Assembly (NCBI GenBank): GCA_017886205.1 | Contig: JAFNEO010000035.1 | Span: 44,990 to 108,989 of the forward strand | Source of the DNA: Candidatus Aminicenantota bacterium | GTDB lineage: Bacteria; Acidobacteriota; Aminicenantia; Aminicenantales; UBA8522 | Direction of reading: 5' to 3' | DNA length: 64,000 nucleotides | Shown here: positions 42,500 through 50,920 of the stretch, in pieces | Layout of the letters: every line of letters begins with the position of its first letter | How positions within the stretch are numbered: the stretch's first letter is position 1 | Program-made: the position numbers and the translations under genes | The notes under the pieces: generated by a model | What the model was told of the DNA's origin: nothing | What the model saw: only the letters and a program-made list of their open reading frames with translations | The model's database searches: none

Positions 42500-43333
42500 T
42501 CACTGCTCGACTAGTTCCACCCGGCGGTTCTGCACCCTTCCCTGCTCGTTGGCGTTGGAGCCGATGGGACAATACGACGCCACGCCGGCCGCCTTCAACC
42601 GGCTCGGGGCAATCCCGCGTCCGACGAGCGCCTTGACCACAGCATCGGCGCGGCCGGCCGACAGCTTGAGGTTGATTTCGAGAGTCCCGGTGTTGTCGGT
42701 GTGCCCAACCACATACACCTTGAGGGTCGGGCGATTCTCCAAGAGTTTGACCATCTGCACAAGGGAGGGTTCCGATTCTGGCTTGATCGCGGCCGAACCG
42801 GTGTCGAAGTAGATCCCATAGATGATCGTCTTGCCGGTCACGGAGATGTCCTTGCTCATCGCGGCAGCATCCGCGACGACGTCCTGCCGCATGGGCTGGC
42901 TCTCAACGATCGTGAGGCTATATATGTTGCCTTCGTTAAAGGCCTCGACATAAACCCCAGTCATGGCGCCGCCCTTGCGGAGTTCTGCGGCAACCCGCCT
43001 CTCATCGCTTCCAAGGATGGTGGCGCCCGCGGCTTTCAGGGCGTCCTCGTAGTTGCGAGAAATCTGCAGCATGCTGACCTGGGGAGCGCCCTCTTTCCGC
43101 GAGTAGCTGATCGAGTACTTTTTGCCTTCCCAATTAACCTCCTTGCCGCTCACGACCGTCGGAGTGAACGCCGCGAATTCCTCGACGGCGTAGCTGTCGA
43201 TATAGAAGCCAGGCATCCGGGTCACGAGCGGATGATCGTGGCTGCCTTCCACGTCCACTTGAGCCCACGCGGTAGTCGTCCCCAAGACCGCCGCCATGAA
43301 CACGACCAAGATAGTCAGCGCACGAATGCTCAT
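42500..43333 (-). CDS. OmpA-domain outer-membrane-associated protein
   Basis: 277 residues from the ATG at 43333, which has GGAGG 7 bases upstream. The signal peptide is MSIRALTILVVFMAAVLGTT followed by TAWA. The middle 120 residues are not recognised. The C-terminal OmpA-like peptidoglycan-binding domain has YFDTGSAAIKPESEPSLVQM, VVGHTDNTGTLEINLKLS and NRRVELVE. The protein should be periplasmic or outer-membrane bound and tether the envelope to peptidoglycan. Confidence 0.9.
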   Translation of the reverse strand: MSIRALTILVVFMAAVLGTTTAWAQVDVEGSHDHPLVTRMPGFYIDSYAVEEFAAFTPTVVSGKEVNWEGKKYSISYSRKEGAPQVSMLQISRNYEDALKAAGATILGSDERRVAAELRKGGAMTGVYVEAFNEGNIYSLTIVESQPMRQDVVADAAAMSKDISVTGKTIIYGIYFDTGSAAIKPESEPSLVQMVKLLENRPTLKVYVVGHTDNTGTLEINLKLSAGRADAVVKALVGRGIAPSRLKAAGVASYCPIGSNANEQGRVQNRRVELVEQ

Positions 43334-43381
43334 TTTCGTCCTCCATTTCACCGGTAAATATATAGCTACCTTACCCAAAAA

Positions 43382-43411
43382 ATTGTATTCTCAGCGTTTG
43401 ATTGATGTCAA
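43382..43411 (-). promoter_or_regulatory. Promoter of the OmpA-domain gene
   Basis: On the minus strand TTGACA, 18 bases, TACAAT, about 50 bases before the start codon. Confidence 0.6.
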
Positions 43412-43596
43412 GAAAAAGGAAAATAATGAACTGTATCGGGAGGAAGGCTTAATTCTTTGGCAATCTCTCGTATTGACATTGACTGCTTATATATAACTTT
43501 CTAAGTGTATTTGCATCGGGTCTTTTTGGGGACTTTGGCCTGCCCATTGATTTATCTTTCCCCGTAGGAATTACCCACTTTTCAAGCTTCTATCCC

Positions 43597-43675
43597 ATTG
43601 AGGCGCATATCCGGCTCTGCCGCCTATTCCACACTCGGGGGGCCAGGGTGACCGCCTGGCCCCGCCTGCCTCAAT
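43597..43675 (+). repeat. Border hairpin repeat, copy R1
   Basis: 79 bases with perfect 8-bp ends (ATTGAGGC ... GCCTCAAT) and an inner perfect hairpin GGGGCCAGG-N7-CCTGGCCCC. Directly beyond the right end lies a TPR-kinase tail relic whose stop codon is part of the terminal repeat. Confidence 0.75.
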
Positions 43676-43715
43676 TCACCTTCAGCCCCGCCAGCCTCTT
43701 CCTGGCGGCCTTAAA
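43673..43715 (-). pseudogene. Relic of TPR-kinase 3' end (short)
   Basis: The minus strand reads ARKRLAGLKVN and a stop; nothing of the kinase body remains. It merges into the gene-end repeat at 43702. Confidence 0.6.
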
Positions 43716-43792
43716 CTAAGTGGTGCACAGACCGCCCTGGGCAAAGGGAAAGCAGTACTTTGATATTGCGTATCAGCTATCAGCTACTTCTT
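43702..43792. repeat. Gene-end repeat, copy 2
   Basis: Diverged copy of 39060-39153, sharing GTGGTGCACAGACC and ATCAGCTACTTCTT. It runs into the last codons of the DUF1579-like gene. Confidence 0.6.
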
Positions 43793-44335
43793 TGGAGCGG
43801 GCTTGGTCTTGGTATATTTCGCCTCGAGCCAGGGTGTCCATGTATTGCCGTCAGTAGAGATATCGCCTTTCGCCATTAGGCTCATCATATCCGCTGCAAG
43901 TATCAGGACGTTCTTGACCATATACGTCTTTCCCCCAACGATAAACTTTCCCGTATAAGTACATGTGTTTCCATTGAAGGCGTACGCCCCTGAAAGCATA
44001 GTTCCATCGTCATGATACTCGTTACTGGCTATATTCTTTTTCACCGGATCGTACCCGACAATCTCCATAAACTCCATCTCTCCCATAGGTCCCTTTTCTG
44101 TCCCCTGGTTCCGGAAAAAAAACCCAGCGAGAACCGGCTTAATGGTCAATTCGCCAGTGACTTTACTACCGGATCCCAGTGGTCCTGCCTTGTATTCTCC
44201 TTCGTACGTCCAATGGCCTACAAAAACTTCAAACTTCTTGAGTTCAGGATCAGGTTTCGGAAGCGCTGTCTGCGCCCAGATTGAAACTGTGATGACCAAG
44301 ACTGCTAAACTGACCGCAAAAGCAATGCGTTTCAT
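43784..44335 (-). CDS. Exported DUF1579-like protein
   Basis: 183 residues. The signal peptide is MKRIAFAVSLAVLVITVSIW followed by AQT. The body matches the DUF1579 pattern: PDPELKKFEVFVGHWTYEGE, LAGFFFRNQGTEKGPMGE, EIVGYDPVKKNIASNEYHDD. This family is a lipocalin-like beta barrel of unknown role, often secreted. The promoter at 44367-44395 is clear. Confidence 0.85.
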   Translation of the reverse strand: MKRIAFAVSLAVLVITVSIWAQTALPKPDPELKKFEVFVGHWTYEGEYKAGPLGSGSKVTGELTIKPVLAGFFFRNQGTEKGPMGEMEFMEIVGYDPVKKNIASNEYHDDGTMLSGAYAFNGNTCTYTGKFIVGGKTYMVKNVLILAADMMSLMAKGDISTDGNTWTPWLEAKYTKTKPAPKK

Positions 44336-44366
44336 GAATACCCTCCTCCCTGATTAGGATGACGTT

Positions 44367-44395
44367 ATTAGACCTCGCCTGGCAATGGATGTCAA
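44367..44395 (-). promoter_or_regulatory. Promoter of the DUF1579-like gene
   Basis: On the minus strand TTGACA, 17 bases, TCTAAT, 32 bases before the start codon. Confidence 0.55.
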
Positions 44396-44429
44396 GCTGA
44401 ACATTGGTCAGGCCAGTTAATTTGCCCCT

Positions 44430-44520
44430 GAGAATTTCCCCCGCCCCTTGGCCGTCTATATCAATGAGGCGCAGATCGGTGGCAACACGTCCTTCTATCA
44501 CTCGGGAGGCTCAGCCATTT
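44430..44520 (+). repeat. Border hairpin repeat, copy R2 (left half)
   Basis: Shares GCCGTCTATATCAATGAGGC and CACTCGGGAGGC with R3 and R1, including about 30 bases upstream of the terminal TGAGGCG. The right half is lost. Confidence 0.6.
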
Positions 44521-44551
44521 CCATCGACGCTTCCCTACTCTCGAAACCCTA

Positions 44552-44581
44552 TTGACATGGTCTGATGTCTCGATCTATGCT
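44552..44581 (+). promoter_or_regulatory. Possible promoter of the TIR-like gene
   Basis: TTGACA, 18 bases, TATGCT. It lies before a short open frame that starts at 44618 in the same frame as the TIR-like gene. Confidence 0.35.
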
Positions 44582-44701
44582 TCCTCACGATGGTTGGGTG
44601 GGATAATCGAGTCGAAAATGTTTAAGCATTCGGTACCAACTAAGAGGCAATTTGCCGTGACTGAGGAGAGATTTATTACAGCGTTGTGATACCGGAACAA
44701 A

Positions 44702-45427
44702 TTGGCCACAAAGTCAGTCCAAAAAGGCGGAGCTCGTAAGCGCCTTTCCGGCATCAGCGCTAATACCGTTTTTCTCGCATGCAACTTTGGAAACAAGCGC
44801 GTTAAGGGACACTTCAATTCGTTGAAGCGGTCCTGGGAGGATAACCTCCCAATACGTGTGTATCTCAGCGACAAGGTCGTAGCGGGGGGCGCGCGGGACC
44901 TTTGGCAAGACATCACGCTTACTATTAAGGAAGCCAATCTTGCGATATTTGATGTTACATCTTTCCGTCCAAATGTCGTTTTGGAGCTAGGCTTCGCTTT
45001 GGCAAATAAGCAAGCCGGTCAGATTGTTATCTGTCGCGACCTTACGCCGGGCGGGCGCACGAGTCCGGAGCAAACAGATTGGCTCTTAAGCGATATCAGT
45101 CATCTAAGCCGAATCGATTACAAATCGTTTGGGACCCTTGACAAGAAGCTTCTTCAGCATATTGAGCGAATGTCGACGGTGAGGAACTTCTATAATCTAA
45201 TTAAGGAAATAGAACGCCAATACTCTAGTGTGGCAGCCCTGTATATGACCGAAACGCTCAATCTCCTTAAGGCGCTTCGGGACATTGGTCCTATTTCACG
45301 TCAGGAGTTCAAGTCTCGACTTAGAGATCGCGGAGTTGACGCTAAGAAACTCGGGGGCCTTCTGGCGCGTTTTAGTTTGGCCAAACCGACATATGGCAGG
45401 AAGGGTGTCTGGAAACTGGTAGATTAA
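44702..45427 (+). CDS. TIR-like/nucleotide-glycohydrolase-fold protein
   Basis: 241 residues from a TTG. The N-terminal 120 residues look like the TIR/nucleoside-deoxyribosyltransferase fold: VFLACNFGN, a middle AIFDVTSFRPNVVLELGFAL with the Glu expected at the active site, then QIVICRDLTP. The C-terminal 90 residues are helical with a winged-helix look. Such stand-alone TIR-like proteins often act as NAD-consuming antiviral effectors; that role is inference. An ATG at 44618 opens the same frame but a TGA at 44687-44689 interrupts it, so the gene may be N-terminally truncated by a nonsense change. A border repeat starts right at its stop codon. Confidence 0.65.
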   Translation: MATKSVQKGGARKRLSGISANTVFLACNFGNKRVKGHFNSLKRSWEDNLPIRVYLSDKVVAGGARDLWQDITLTIKEANLAIFDVTSFRPNVVLELGFALANKQAGQIVICRDLTPGGRTSPEQTDWLLSDISHLSRIDYKSFGTLDKKLLQHIERMSTVRNFYNLIKEIERQYSSVAALYMTETLNLLKALRDIGPISRQEFKSRLRDRGVDAKKLGGLLARFSLAKPTYGRKGVWKLVD

Positions 45428-45464
45428 TTGGTGGGCCAGGTTTCATCCCGGCCCCGCGCGCCTC
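45428..45464 (+). repeat. Border hairpin repeat, copy R7 (right half)
   Basis: GGGCCAGG-N6-CCCGGCCCC then CGCGCGCCTC. It begins one to three bases after the stop of the TIR-like gene, and the left half of the element is absent. Confidence 0.55.
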
Positions 45465-45548
45465 TATTATCTTTCAACTCAGTGTCTCGGAACCTGGTGA
45501 TGAACTGTTCCAGCGTGAACCGTACCCTGCCCATAGAGGCTCCCGAGG

Positions 45549-45578
45549 TTGAAAAATTCACTCTAGAAGTGGTACATT
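45549..45578 (+). promoter_or_regulatory. Possible promoter of the 601-residue orphan gene
   Basis: TTGAAA, 18 bases, TACATT, 22 bases before the ATG at 45599. Confidence 0.4.
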
Positions 45579-45598
45579 GAGCGAAGGTAGGTCACGTT

Positions 45599-47404
45599 AT
45601 GGATCCGATGACGCAAGAAAAGAAAAATCGCGTCGCCCAATGGGCCTTTGATACCAAAGCCATTTTAGGCCGATTCCATCTCTGGCTGGAGGATGTGGAG
45701 GTCAACTGGACTCGCGGTCAATCTTCCACGGAGTTTACTTCTCACCTTTCTTTCTTAAGTGGAGCCATGGAAAGGTGTTTTGCCATGACCGGCGCGGTGA
45801 CGGCCGTGGGCACGCGTCTCTTCGGCCGTTTCGGAGAAGGCGCCGACTTAGACAAGGGCGGCCTCAATCAGGTGAAGAAAGATGCCGACGCCATATCCGC
45901 TTACGCCATGAGTGAATGTCTCTGGTATCTCACCCGACAACTGCCCGAAAACCACGCCGTCATGGTCTGTCTGGGAGAGGGCCTGATGCCCAAGGTTGGG
46001 GAAACACCCGAGATGGGGTCCAACCCGCAACTGGGTTTTGGACGCGTGTATGCCCGTCCTGAGGTGGCCAAGTGGCTGGACCAAAAAGTCGTCCGGTTGT
46101 TAAATGATCCGTCGTACGACTGGAACAAATTCTACAGAGAGATCAAAGAGGCGGGCATTACCATCTGGGGCACGGCCATCGATACCCTGGAAAATACGTC
46201 CCGCTTTGCCAAGGGGGATTCCACCGGCCCGATGACCGTCCTGCACGTTTTTGATCAGCCCTTGCGCATGGCCAAACCCTATGAAGGCTACATGGGCAAT
46301 CTCCTTCTGCCCGATGACGTGGTGGCCAAGGCTGCCGAGGATTCCGTTCTCATCGACTTTCAGACCCCGCGCTCGTTGGTCTGGCAGAGTATTCAGAAAG
46401 CTTATCCCGGAATAAAACCACACCATGTCCATGTCTGGACCCTCCGTGGCAAAAGCCGCCTCGCCCGTATCGGCGGACTGTGGCAGGAATGGGAGAGCCT
46501 GGGCGTTCATATCATCGACGACGGCTGGAAACTGCCCACGGGGATGGAAGCTTTCACCGAATCGGGAACTTATGCGCCGACATACAGCATCAGGGCCTGG
46601 AAGGATGATCACGGAGAACCTCATCTTTTTATCTGCGATGGCTATGCGGCGTCCGCCGAGGCCGTGCAGGCGGCCAGCCTGGCCCCCCTGCTCAACTTAC
46701 GGGCCTTTCTCTCGGTCTTCACGTCCAGCTTTATTCTCTCCTACGACAAAGAGCGCACCCTCATGAGCCTGGATCCTGAGGCGCCTGATTTCAGGAGCCG
46801 GCTCGAAGCGCTGATGGCCCGGGGGGTCGACGAGAAAACTGTCGCCAAGTACCAGACCATGATCCGCAAAGCCACAGAGGCCGGAATTCCTGTACACAAG
46901 AAGTCCATTGAGGCCAACGATTTCTTGCCCGATAAAGCCTGGGATATGCTGGCCGTTACGGGCTACATGGGCCCCGATCCGTACTCGGGTGCGCCCGGCG
47001 TGGAGGAGCTCACGGATGATACTTACCGCGTTAGCGTGCGAATATCGTCAACCCGGGGAGAAGAGTTGATCTCCTTTACGTTAAAACTAATGAAACCTCG
47101 GGAGCAGAGTCGGTTTGCTTTCAACCCGCTTTTAATCCGGTTCATGTCGGGTGAAGGTTACCAAACACGGTCGCTCAAGATATCGGATTCGGGACGCATC
47201 CGCAACGAGCTCCAGACTCTTTGCTCAGAAGCCTTGGAGTTCCGCAGGGATGGAATCATCTGCATCCATTTCGACCGCATCCTGCCCGAGGTCATTTCCC
47301 TTGACAACCAGAAAAAACTGCTGGAAATATTGACTTGGTACAAGAAAAACCACCCGATCTGGTTCTCCTGGCTGGAGATCATTCCACCAGGAACACGGTC
47401 CTAG
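45599..47404 (+). CDS. Large orphan protein of unknown function
   Basis: 601 residues behind AGGTAGG. I do not recognise a family. It has no signal peptide or membrane segment and looks like a soluble, folded enzyme. Distinct segments are ENHAVMVCLGEGLMPKVGE, IKPHHVHVWTLRGKSRLARI, LGVHIIDDGWKLPTGMEAF and HGEPHLFICDGYAASAEAVQ. The Gly/Asp/His-rich middle suggests a binding or catalytic centre. The last 120 residues (HFDRILPEVISLDNQKKLLE) form a separate alpha/beta part. Codon use and GC are close to the chromosomal genes, unlike the AT-rich neighbours, so its origin may differ from theirs. Confidence 0.8.
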   Translation: MDPMTQEKKNRVAQWAFDTKAILGRFHLWLEDVEVNWTRGQSSTEFTSHLSFLSGAMERCFAMTGAVTAVGTRLFGRFGEGADLDKGGLNQVKKDADAISAYAMSECLWYLTRQLPENHAVMVCLGEGLMPKVGETPEMGSNPQLGFGRVYARPEVAKWLDQKVVRLLNDPSYDWNKFYREIKEAGITIWGTAIDTLENTSRFAKGDSTGPMTVLHVFDQPLRMAKPYEGYMGNLLLPDDVVAKAAEDSVLIDFQTPRSLVWQSIQKAYPGIKPHHVHVWTLRGKSRLARIGGLWQEWESLGVHIIDDGWKLPTGMEAFTESGTYAPTYSIRAWKDDHGEPHLFICDGYAASAEAVQAASLAPLLNLRAFLSVFTSSFILSYDKERTLMSLDPEAPDFRSRLEALMARGVDEKTVAKYQTMIRKATEAGIPVHKKSIEANDFLPDKAWDMLAVTGYMGPDPYSGAPGVEELTDDTYRVSVRISSTRGEELISFTLKLMKPREQSRFAFNPLLIRFMSGEGYQTRSLKISDSGRIRNELQTLCSEALEFRRDGIICIHFDRILPEVISLDNQKKLLEILTWYKKNHPIWFSWLEIIPPGTRS

Positions 47405-47744
47405 ATTGGACTGCTGATTTTTTTCCTCGGTACTGATATTCTCGTTCTTAACCCAGGCGGAATTAAGGAAACGGGAATTTTATGTCCGGATTGAATCTGT
47501 TGCCATGTATTTTTCGGGCCGAAAAAGCTTGGTTTAGGAGCAGAATTGGATAGAAAATGTCGCCTTCATTATTGATTGTAAACCGCTTGTCTTAGGACGC
47601 CCCTTATCTTTCTGATTTTGCGACTTGAGCGTACGTCAAGGAGAGGATGGGTGGTTCATTATGGGACGATGGAAATACTACCCCGGACTTCCAAACGTTT
47701 GGAAAAACCAGTGAGAATTATTCCCCGGTCCCTGCGTCTTCATT
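47405..47744. other. Intergenic DNA without recognised features
   Basis: AT-rich spacer between the orphan gene and border repeat R6. No gene, RNA or clear promoter is seen. Confidence 0.5.
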
Positions 47745-47829
47745 ATTGAGGCGATCATCCGCCTGCTATCATGCGGCGTCTATTACTGACCAGGGGCCCG
47801 GGCTGCGCCCCGGCGCCGCCCGCCTCATC
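47745..47829 (+). repeat. Border hairpin repeat, copy R6
   Basis: 85 bases, ends ATTGAGGCG ... CGCCTCAT, inner hairpin GGGGCCCGGGC-N3-GCCCCGGCGCC. It contains GCGGCGTCTATTACTGACC, aligned with the same part of R1 and R3. Confidence 0.7.
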
Positions 47830-47920
47830 GTCGCTTTCCACGTCAGTGCTTCTTGACAAGGTCGATGGCGCAAGAGATGATAACTCCAGTTGAGATATAG
47901 TCTGAAAAGGGAGAGCGAAA

Positions 47921-48298
47921 ATGATAAAAGTGTTAGGGGCCTTTTTTCTGGGGGTTTTATCCTTCGTGGTGTTTATGTTCGTCGGCGAAACAGCGGACAA
48001 TGTCTTCGGCGATATAGCGGCCTTTATCGCAACATTTATTTTGATGGCGGCATACTTCTTCATCTGCCAGTTCCGATTGTCGCGCGGCAATGCCCACGCC
48101 TTTCGTAGGGACTGGCCCATTATGTTAGTGCTAAATGCTACAATTATCGGGGTCCTTTTCGTTTCGGTTCTTGTGGAAAAGCAGGGAGCGGTTTTTCTGA
48201 TCCAGGCTCTCGGAATTCTTCTCGCATGTTTCGCGGGCACAATCGCTGGCGCGTTCGTGGCGTCACGACAAGCACGAAGGAGGGGTGAAGCGCAGTAG
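47921..48298 (+). CDS. Small membrane protein (four helices)
   Basis: 125 residues with four predicted membrane segments (VLGAFFLGVLSFVVFMFVGE, AFIATFILMAAYFFICQF, PIMLVLNATIIGVLFVSVLV, FLIQALGILLACFAGTIAGA) and a basic C-terminus. GGGAGAG precedes the ATG. No family recognised. It is bracketed by border repeats R6 and R4, the latter starting right after its stop. Confidence 0.75.
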   Translation: MIKVLGAFFLGVLSFVVFMFVGETADNVFGDIAAFIATFILMAAYFFICQFRLSRGNAHAFRRDWPIMLVLNATIIGVLFVSVLVEKQGAVFLIQALGILLACFAGTIAGAFVASRQARRRGEAQ

Positions 48299-48299
48299 T

Positions 48300-48390
48300 T
48301 CTCGCCCGGCCCCGCCCGCCTCACCTCCCCGACCGCGGACGAAAGACCATGACGAAAACTTGTGCAGAAAACATTGACGGGATTATGGAA
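48300..48390 (+). repeat. Border hairpin repeat, copy R4 (right half plus flank)
   Basis: CCCGGCCCCGCCCGCCTCACC followed by about 60 bases that match the flank of R5 (ACCGCGGACGAAAGAC, then AACTTGTGCAGAAAA). The left half is replaced by the membrane-protein gene, whose stop ends at 48298. Confidence 0.7.
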
Positions 48391-48882
48391 TTATTCGGGA
48401 GTCAATAGACGCACAAATTCTTTTAGGTCATTCATTCCTTTTGCTGACAAAACAAATTCGGTGTTGCAGATTTTAACTTCTACCTTCGTTGCTGCAGCCA
48501 GCTTTTTAATAGTGCTAAATGTCGCCTTGGGGTATATCAAATACTCTAATACATCTCCAGAACTCACATGTCCTTTATGTGTTGCAGCGCCTGGGCTATA
48601 AGGCTTTCCGTCAATTAAGAAGTTCGTAGAATTGCAGCTGAGGTATTCCCAATCTTTAGAACAAGAAACAAAGAAAAAACCTACATCTGTTAAATTTGCC
48701 GGGGGCTTCTCACCTGGATAGGTTGCCAATAAGAATAACCGCGGGTTTCCTCTTTCTGGAGGTATTGGTTTACTGGCAACCGTAGTCGTCTGAGTAAATC
48801 GGTCGTATTTTTTTTCTATTTCAGCTTGGCTAAGCGCAGATAAACAAGCAATTAGGGTGAACAAAACAATTAGCCTTTTCAT
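48391..48882 (-). CDS. Exported protein of unknown function
   Basis: 163 residues from the ATG at 48882, which has GGGAGGGG upstream; a longer frame start is not supported. The signal peptide is MKRLIVLFTLIACLSALSQA. The mature part reads IEKKYDRFTQTTTVASKPIP, LFLLATYPGEKPPANLTDVG and FVSCSKDWEYLSCNSTNFLI, with two spaced cysteines that may form a disulphide. No family recognised. Confidence 0.78.
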   Translation of the reverse strand: MKRLIVLFTLIACLSALSQAEIEKKYDRFTQTTTVASKPIPPERGNPRLFLLATYPGEKPPANLTDVGFFFVSCSKDWEYLSCNSTNFLIDGKPYSPGAATHKGHVSSGDVLEYLIYPKATFSTIKKLAAATKVEVKICNTEFVLSAKGMNDLKEFVRLLTPE

Positions 48883-48950
48883 TGCCCCTCCCTTTTTTAT
48901 CAAGGGACCAACGTTCAAAAAATAACTTTAAGATATCTCGGGTAGCATAG

Positions 48951-48990
48951 TCAAGAGGCCGAGGATGGCCCGGCCTCCACCCGCCTCAAT
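48951..48990 (+). repeat. Border hairpin repeat, copy R8
   Basis: GAGGCC-N11-GGCCTC hairpin followed by CACCCGCCTCAAT and, further right, CCCTTCAGCGTGCCTCTT, a decayed tail-relic start. Confidence 0.6.
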
Positions 48991-49140
48991 ATCGACTGCC
49001 CTTCAGCGTGCCTCTTAAAGGTTCTCGAGCTAGCGGCTGAGAAACGTTCATGACAATTTCAGTATTCTTGACTTCAGAAAGAGGCCGGAGATATCATCCG
49101 CATCAAACCCGTTGGTCCTGGCAGAGAGGTTTGCCTTAGC

Positions 49141-50043
49141 CTATCTCATGGGCCAGTGCGCCCAGATGCTGCAGAAGGACGCGATATCCGTGGCCTTGAG
49201 ATCTTGCTGGACCTGCGTATATCCGGCATTCATCACGGCCAACGGGGCAAAGTGAAATTTCCCGTTGGCATCAGTCCTGAAGAGCTTTCCAAAATGGCCG
49301 ATGCTCACGCCATGACCAGATTCGTGCAGAACGATTGTTTCGACGTCAATCGGATATGCTGTGCCGACTCCCCAAGGGAATTGGTTATTATAGTAAACTT
49401 CCCTAAAGGCGACGTCAAGCTTGCCGTTGTTGTCGATATCGGTGGGATAGCCCTCATCGTCAACCCAGATAAACGTAAAAGTGACGCCGAGGACGTTGTT
49501 ACTCGCTTCCGAACCTAGGGCCTCATCGAAGAATGCGCCCGCCAGCCAGCCGGCATGGGTGAAGTCGGCATACCAGCCCCCAAAGCCGCCGAACCCTAGA
49601 GCCCACTGCACATACCCCCAATCCATTCCATAATCGGGCCATTGAACCAAGGGGATAACGGCGCAATTCTGCGTGTTCCAGGTATTCATGGCATTGTTGA
49701 GGGCGGCCTGCGTCTCTGCGATTGTGAGGCCTGTTGCCGTCCCATCAACCTGATCGGAAAGCCAGTAGATTTCTGTTGTTCCCCATCTGTTCGGGTCTCC
49801 AGGCACCCAGTGATGACCTAGCTGATGCGTACGATTGTTGAAATACACGGTTTGGCCGACGCGATGAGAATACGTGTTGTACTCAACAACTTCCAGCCTC
49901 ACGTTCTCTCCCCGAGCTTGGAGTTGTCCGTTCACAAAGGCCATCGTCTCCTTGATATTGGCCGCCGACTGAGAGAACGCCCGCTGTGTACCAAGAAGAA
50001 ACAGCCCCACGAGAAGACAAACGAAAAACACCTTGCGCTTCAT
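49141..50043 (-). CDS. Secreted zinc metalloprotease-like protein
   Basis: 300 residues. The signal peptide is VFFVCLLVGLFLLGTQRAFS. The zinc site is VLHESGHGVSIGHFG, an HExxH with a third His at the metzincin spacing, but the usual Gly of HExxHxxGxxH is Ser. An upstream Trp/Asn-rich region (MNTWNTQNCAVIPLVQWPDY) resembles matrixin-like propeptide-free proteases. It is probably a secreted protease of the metzincin clan; activity needs testing because of the altered Gly. Confidence 0.75.
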   Translation of the reverse strand: MKRKVFFVCLLVGLFLLGTQRAFSQSAANIKETMAFVNGQLQARGENVRLEVVEYNTYSHRVGQTVYFNNRTHQLGHHWVPGDPNRWGTTEIYWLSDQVDGTATGLTIAETQAALNNAMNTWNTQNCAVIPLVQWPDYGMDWGYVQWALGFGGFGGWYADFTHAGWLAGAFFDEALGSEASNNVLGVTFTFIWVDDEGYPTDIDNNGKLDVAFREVYYNNQFPWGVGTAYPIDVETIVLHESGHGVSIGHFGKLFRTDANGKFHFAPLAVMNAGYTQVQQDLKATDIASFCSIWAHWPMR

Positions 50044-50126
50044 GAAAATCCTCCTTTCAAAAATTCCTCCTCAGAAAAAGCCAATCTTTTTATGAGGTGG
50101 CTCTTTCTTGAGTCGATCTATACGGG

Positions 50127-50156
50127 AATATATAAACTGAATGCCAAGCTTGTCAA
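50127..50156 (-). promoter_or_regulatory. Promoter of the metalloprotease gene
   Basis: On the minus strand TTGACA, 18 bases, TATATT, about 84 bases before the start codon. Confidence 0.55.
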
Positions 50157-50264
50157 GTGTTTTCCATGGTCTCGCAAAATGATGGTCATGAAGAAAAATA
50201 GAGACAGAGAAATAAGCTTCTCAACTGCTTGCATCTCAAAGGGAATATATTCTCATGGAAGTTC

Positions 50265-50345
50265 TCAGCGTACCCGCCTTTTGGGGCGACACGTCCATAG
50301 CATCCCGGGGGGCCAGGGCTCAGGCCCGGCCCCACCCGCCTCACC
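50265..50345 (+). repeat. Border hairpin repeat, copy R5
   Basis: Inner hairpin GGGGCC-A-GGGC-N4-GCCCGGCCCC followed by ACCCGCCTCACC. The next 65 bases match the flank of R4. The left terminus is degenerate. Confidence 0.7.
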
Positions 50346-50920
50346 TCGCCCACCGCGGACGAAAGACTATGACAAAACTTGTGCAGAAAAATTGACGGGT
50401 TTTTTGACGTGATTGAACGGAAATGCCTAAGAATACCCGAGACTATTTAGGACGGCTTAACGGACTGATATCAAAGCATTTATGGGGATTTTTCAGGGGA
50501 AAACAGAGAAAACCAGCCTTCAGGCTAGCATGGATTTTGAGTCCAGTGCGTCTATATAAATCGAGTCAATCATCCCTGGTCACAATCTGGTCACAAATGG
50601 CTCTGATTTCAAAGAACTGCATCTTATAATCTATTTGAGATGAGAGTTATATCTTCCTGCAAAGCGACAGATGGGAAATCCGACATCCTCACTGGGGATT
50701 CACACTCCGGCGGTTATGGCGGACCATATTTTTTTTTAGCTATTGTCGGGGTTAAGCAAAATGACCCGGGCGACAAACTCCAGGCAGTCCATATGCTTCA
50801 CCTCTTGAAGGTCTTTCCCATACCGGCAGCAAACCTGAGCTCACTTTTCATTGAAGGAGAGGCGCTCCACGGAAAGCATTCGCTGGGCAAGGATATCGTA
50901 AAGACCGAGTCGAGTGACGA
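50346..50920. other. Gene-poor stretch with repeat flank and tRNA-like relic
   Basis: Contains the R5 flank to about 50410 and the tRNA-Leu-like relic at 50500-50570. Two short plus-strand frames (50423-50629 and 50640-50969) lack ribosome sites and recognisable domains, and the second runs into the kinase gene's 3' end; neither is called. Confidence 0.5.
50500..50570 (-). pseudogene. Decayed tRNA-Leu-like fragment
   Basis: The minus strand contains AGACGCACTGGACTCAAAAT and CCATG, matching the D-to-anticodon arm of bacterial tRNA-Leu with anticodon CAA, followed by an AGCC-N4-GGCT stem like a variable arm. Acceptor and T arms are not recognisable. Confidence 0.4.
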
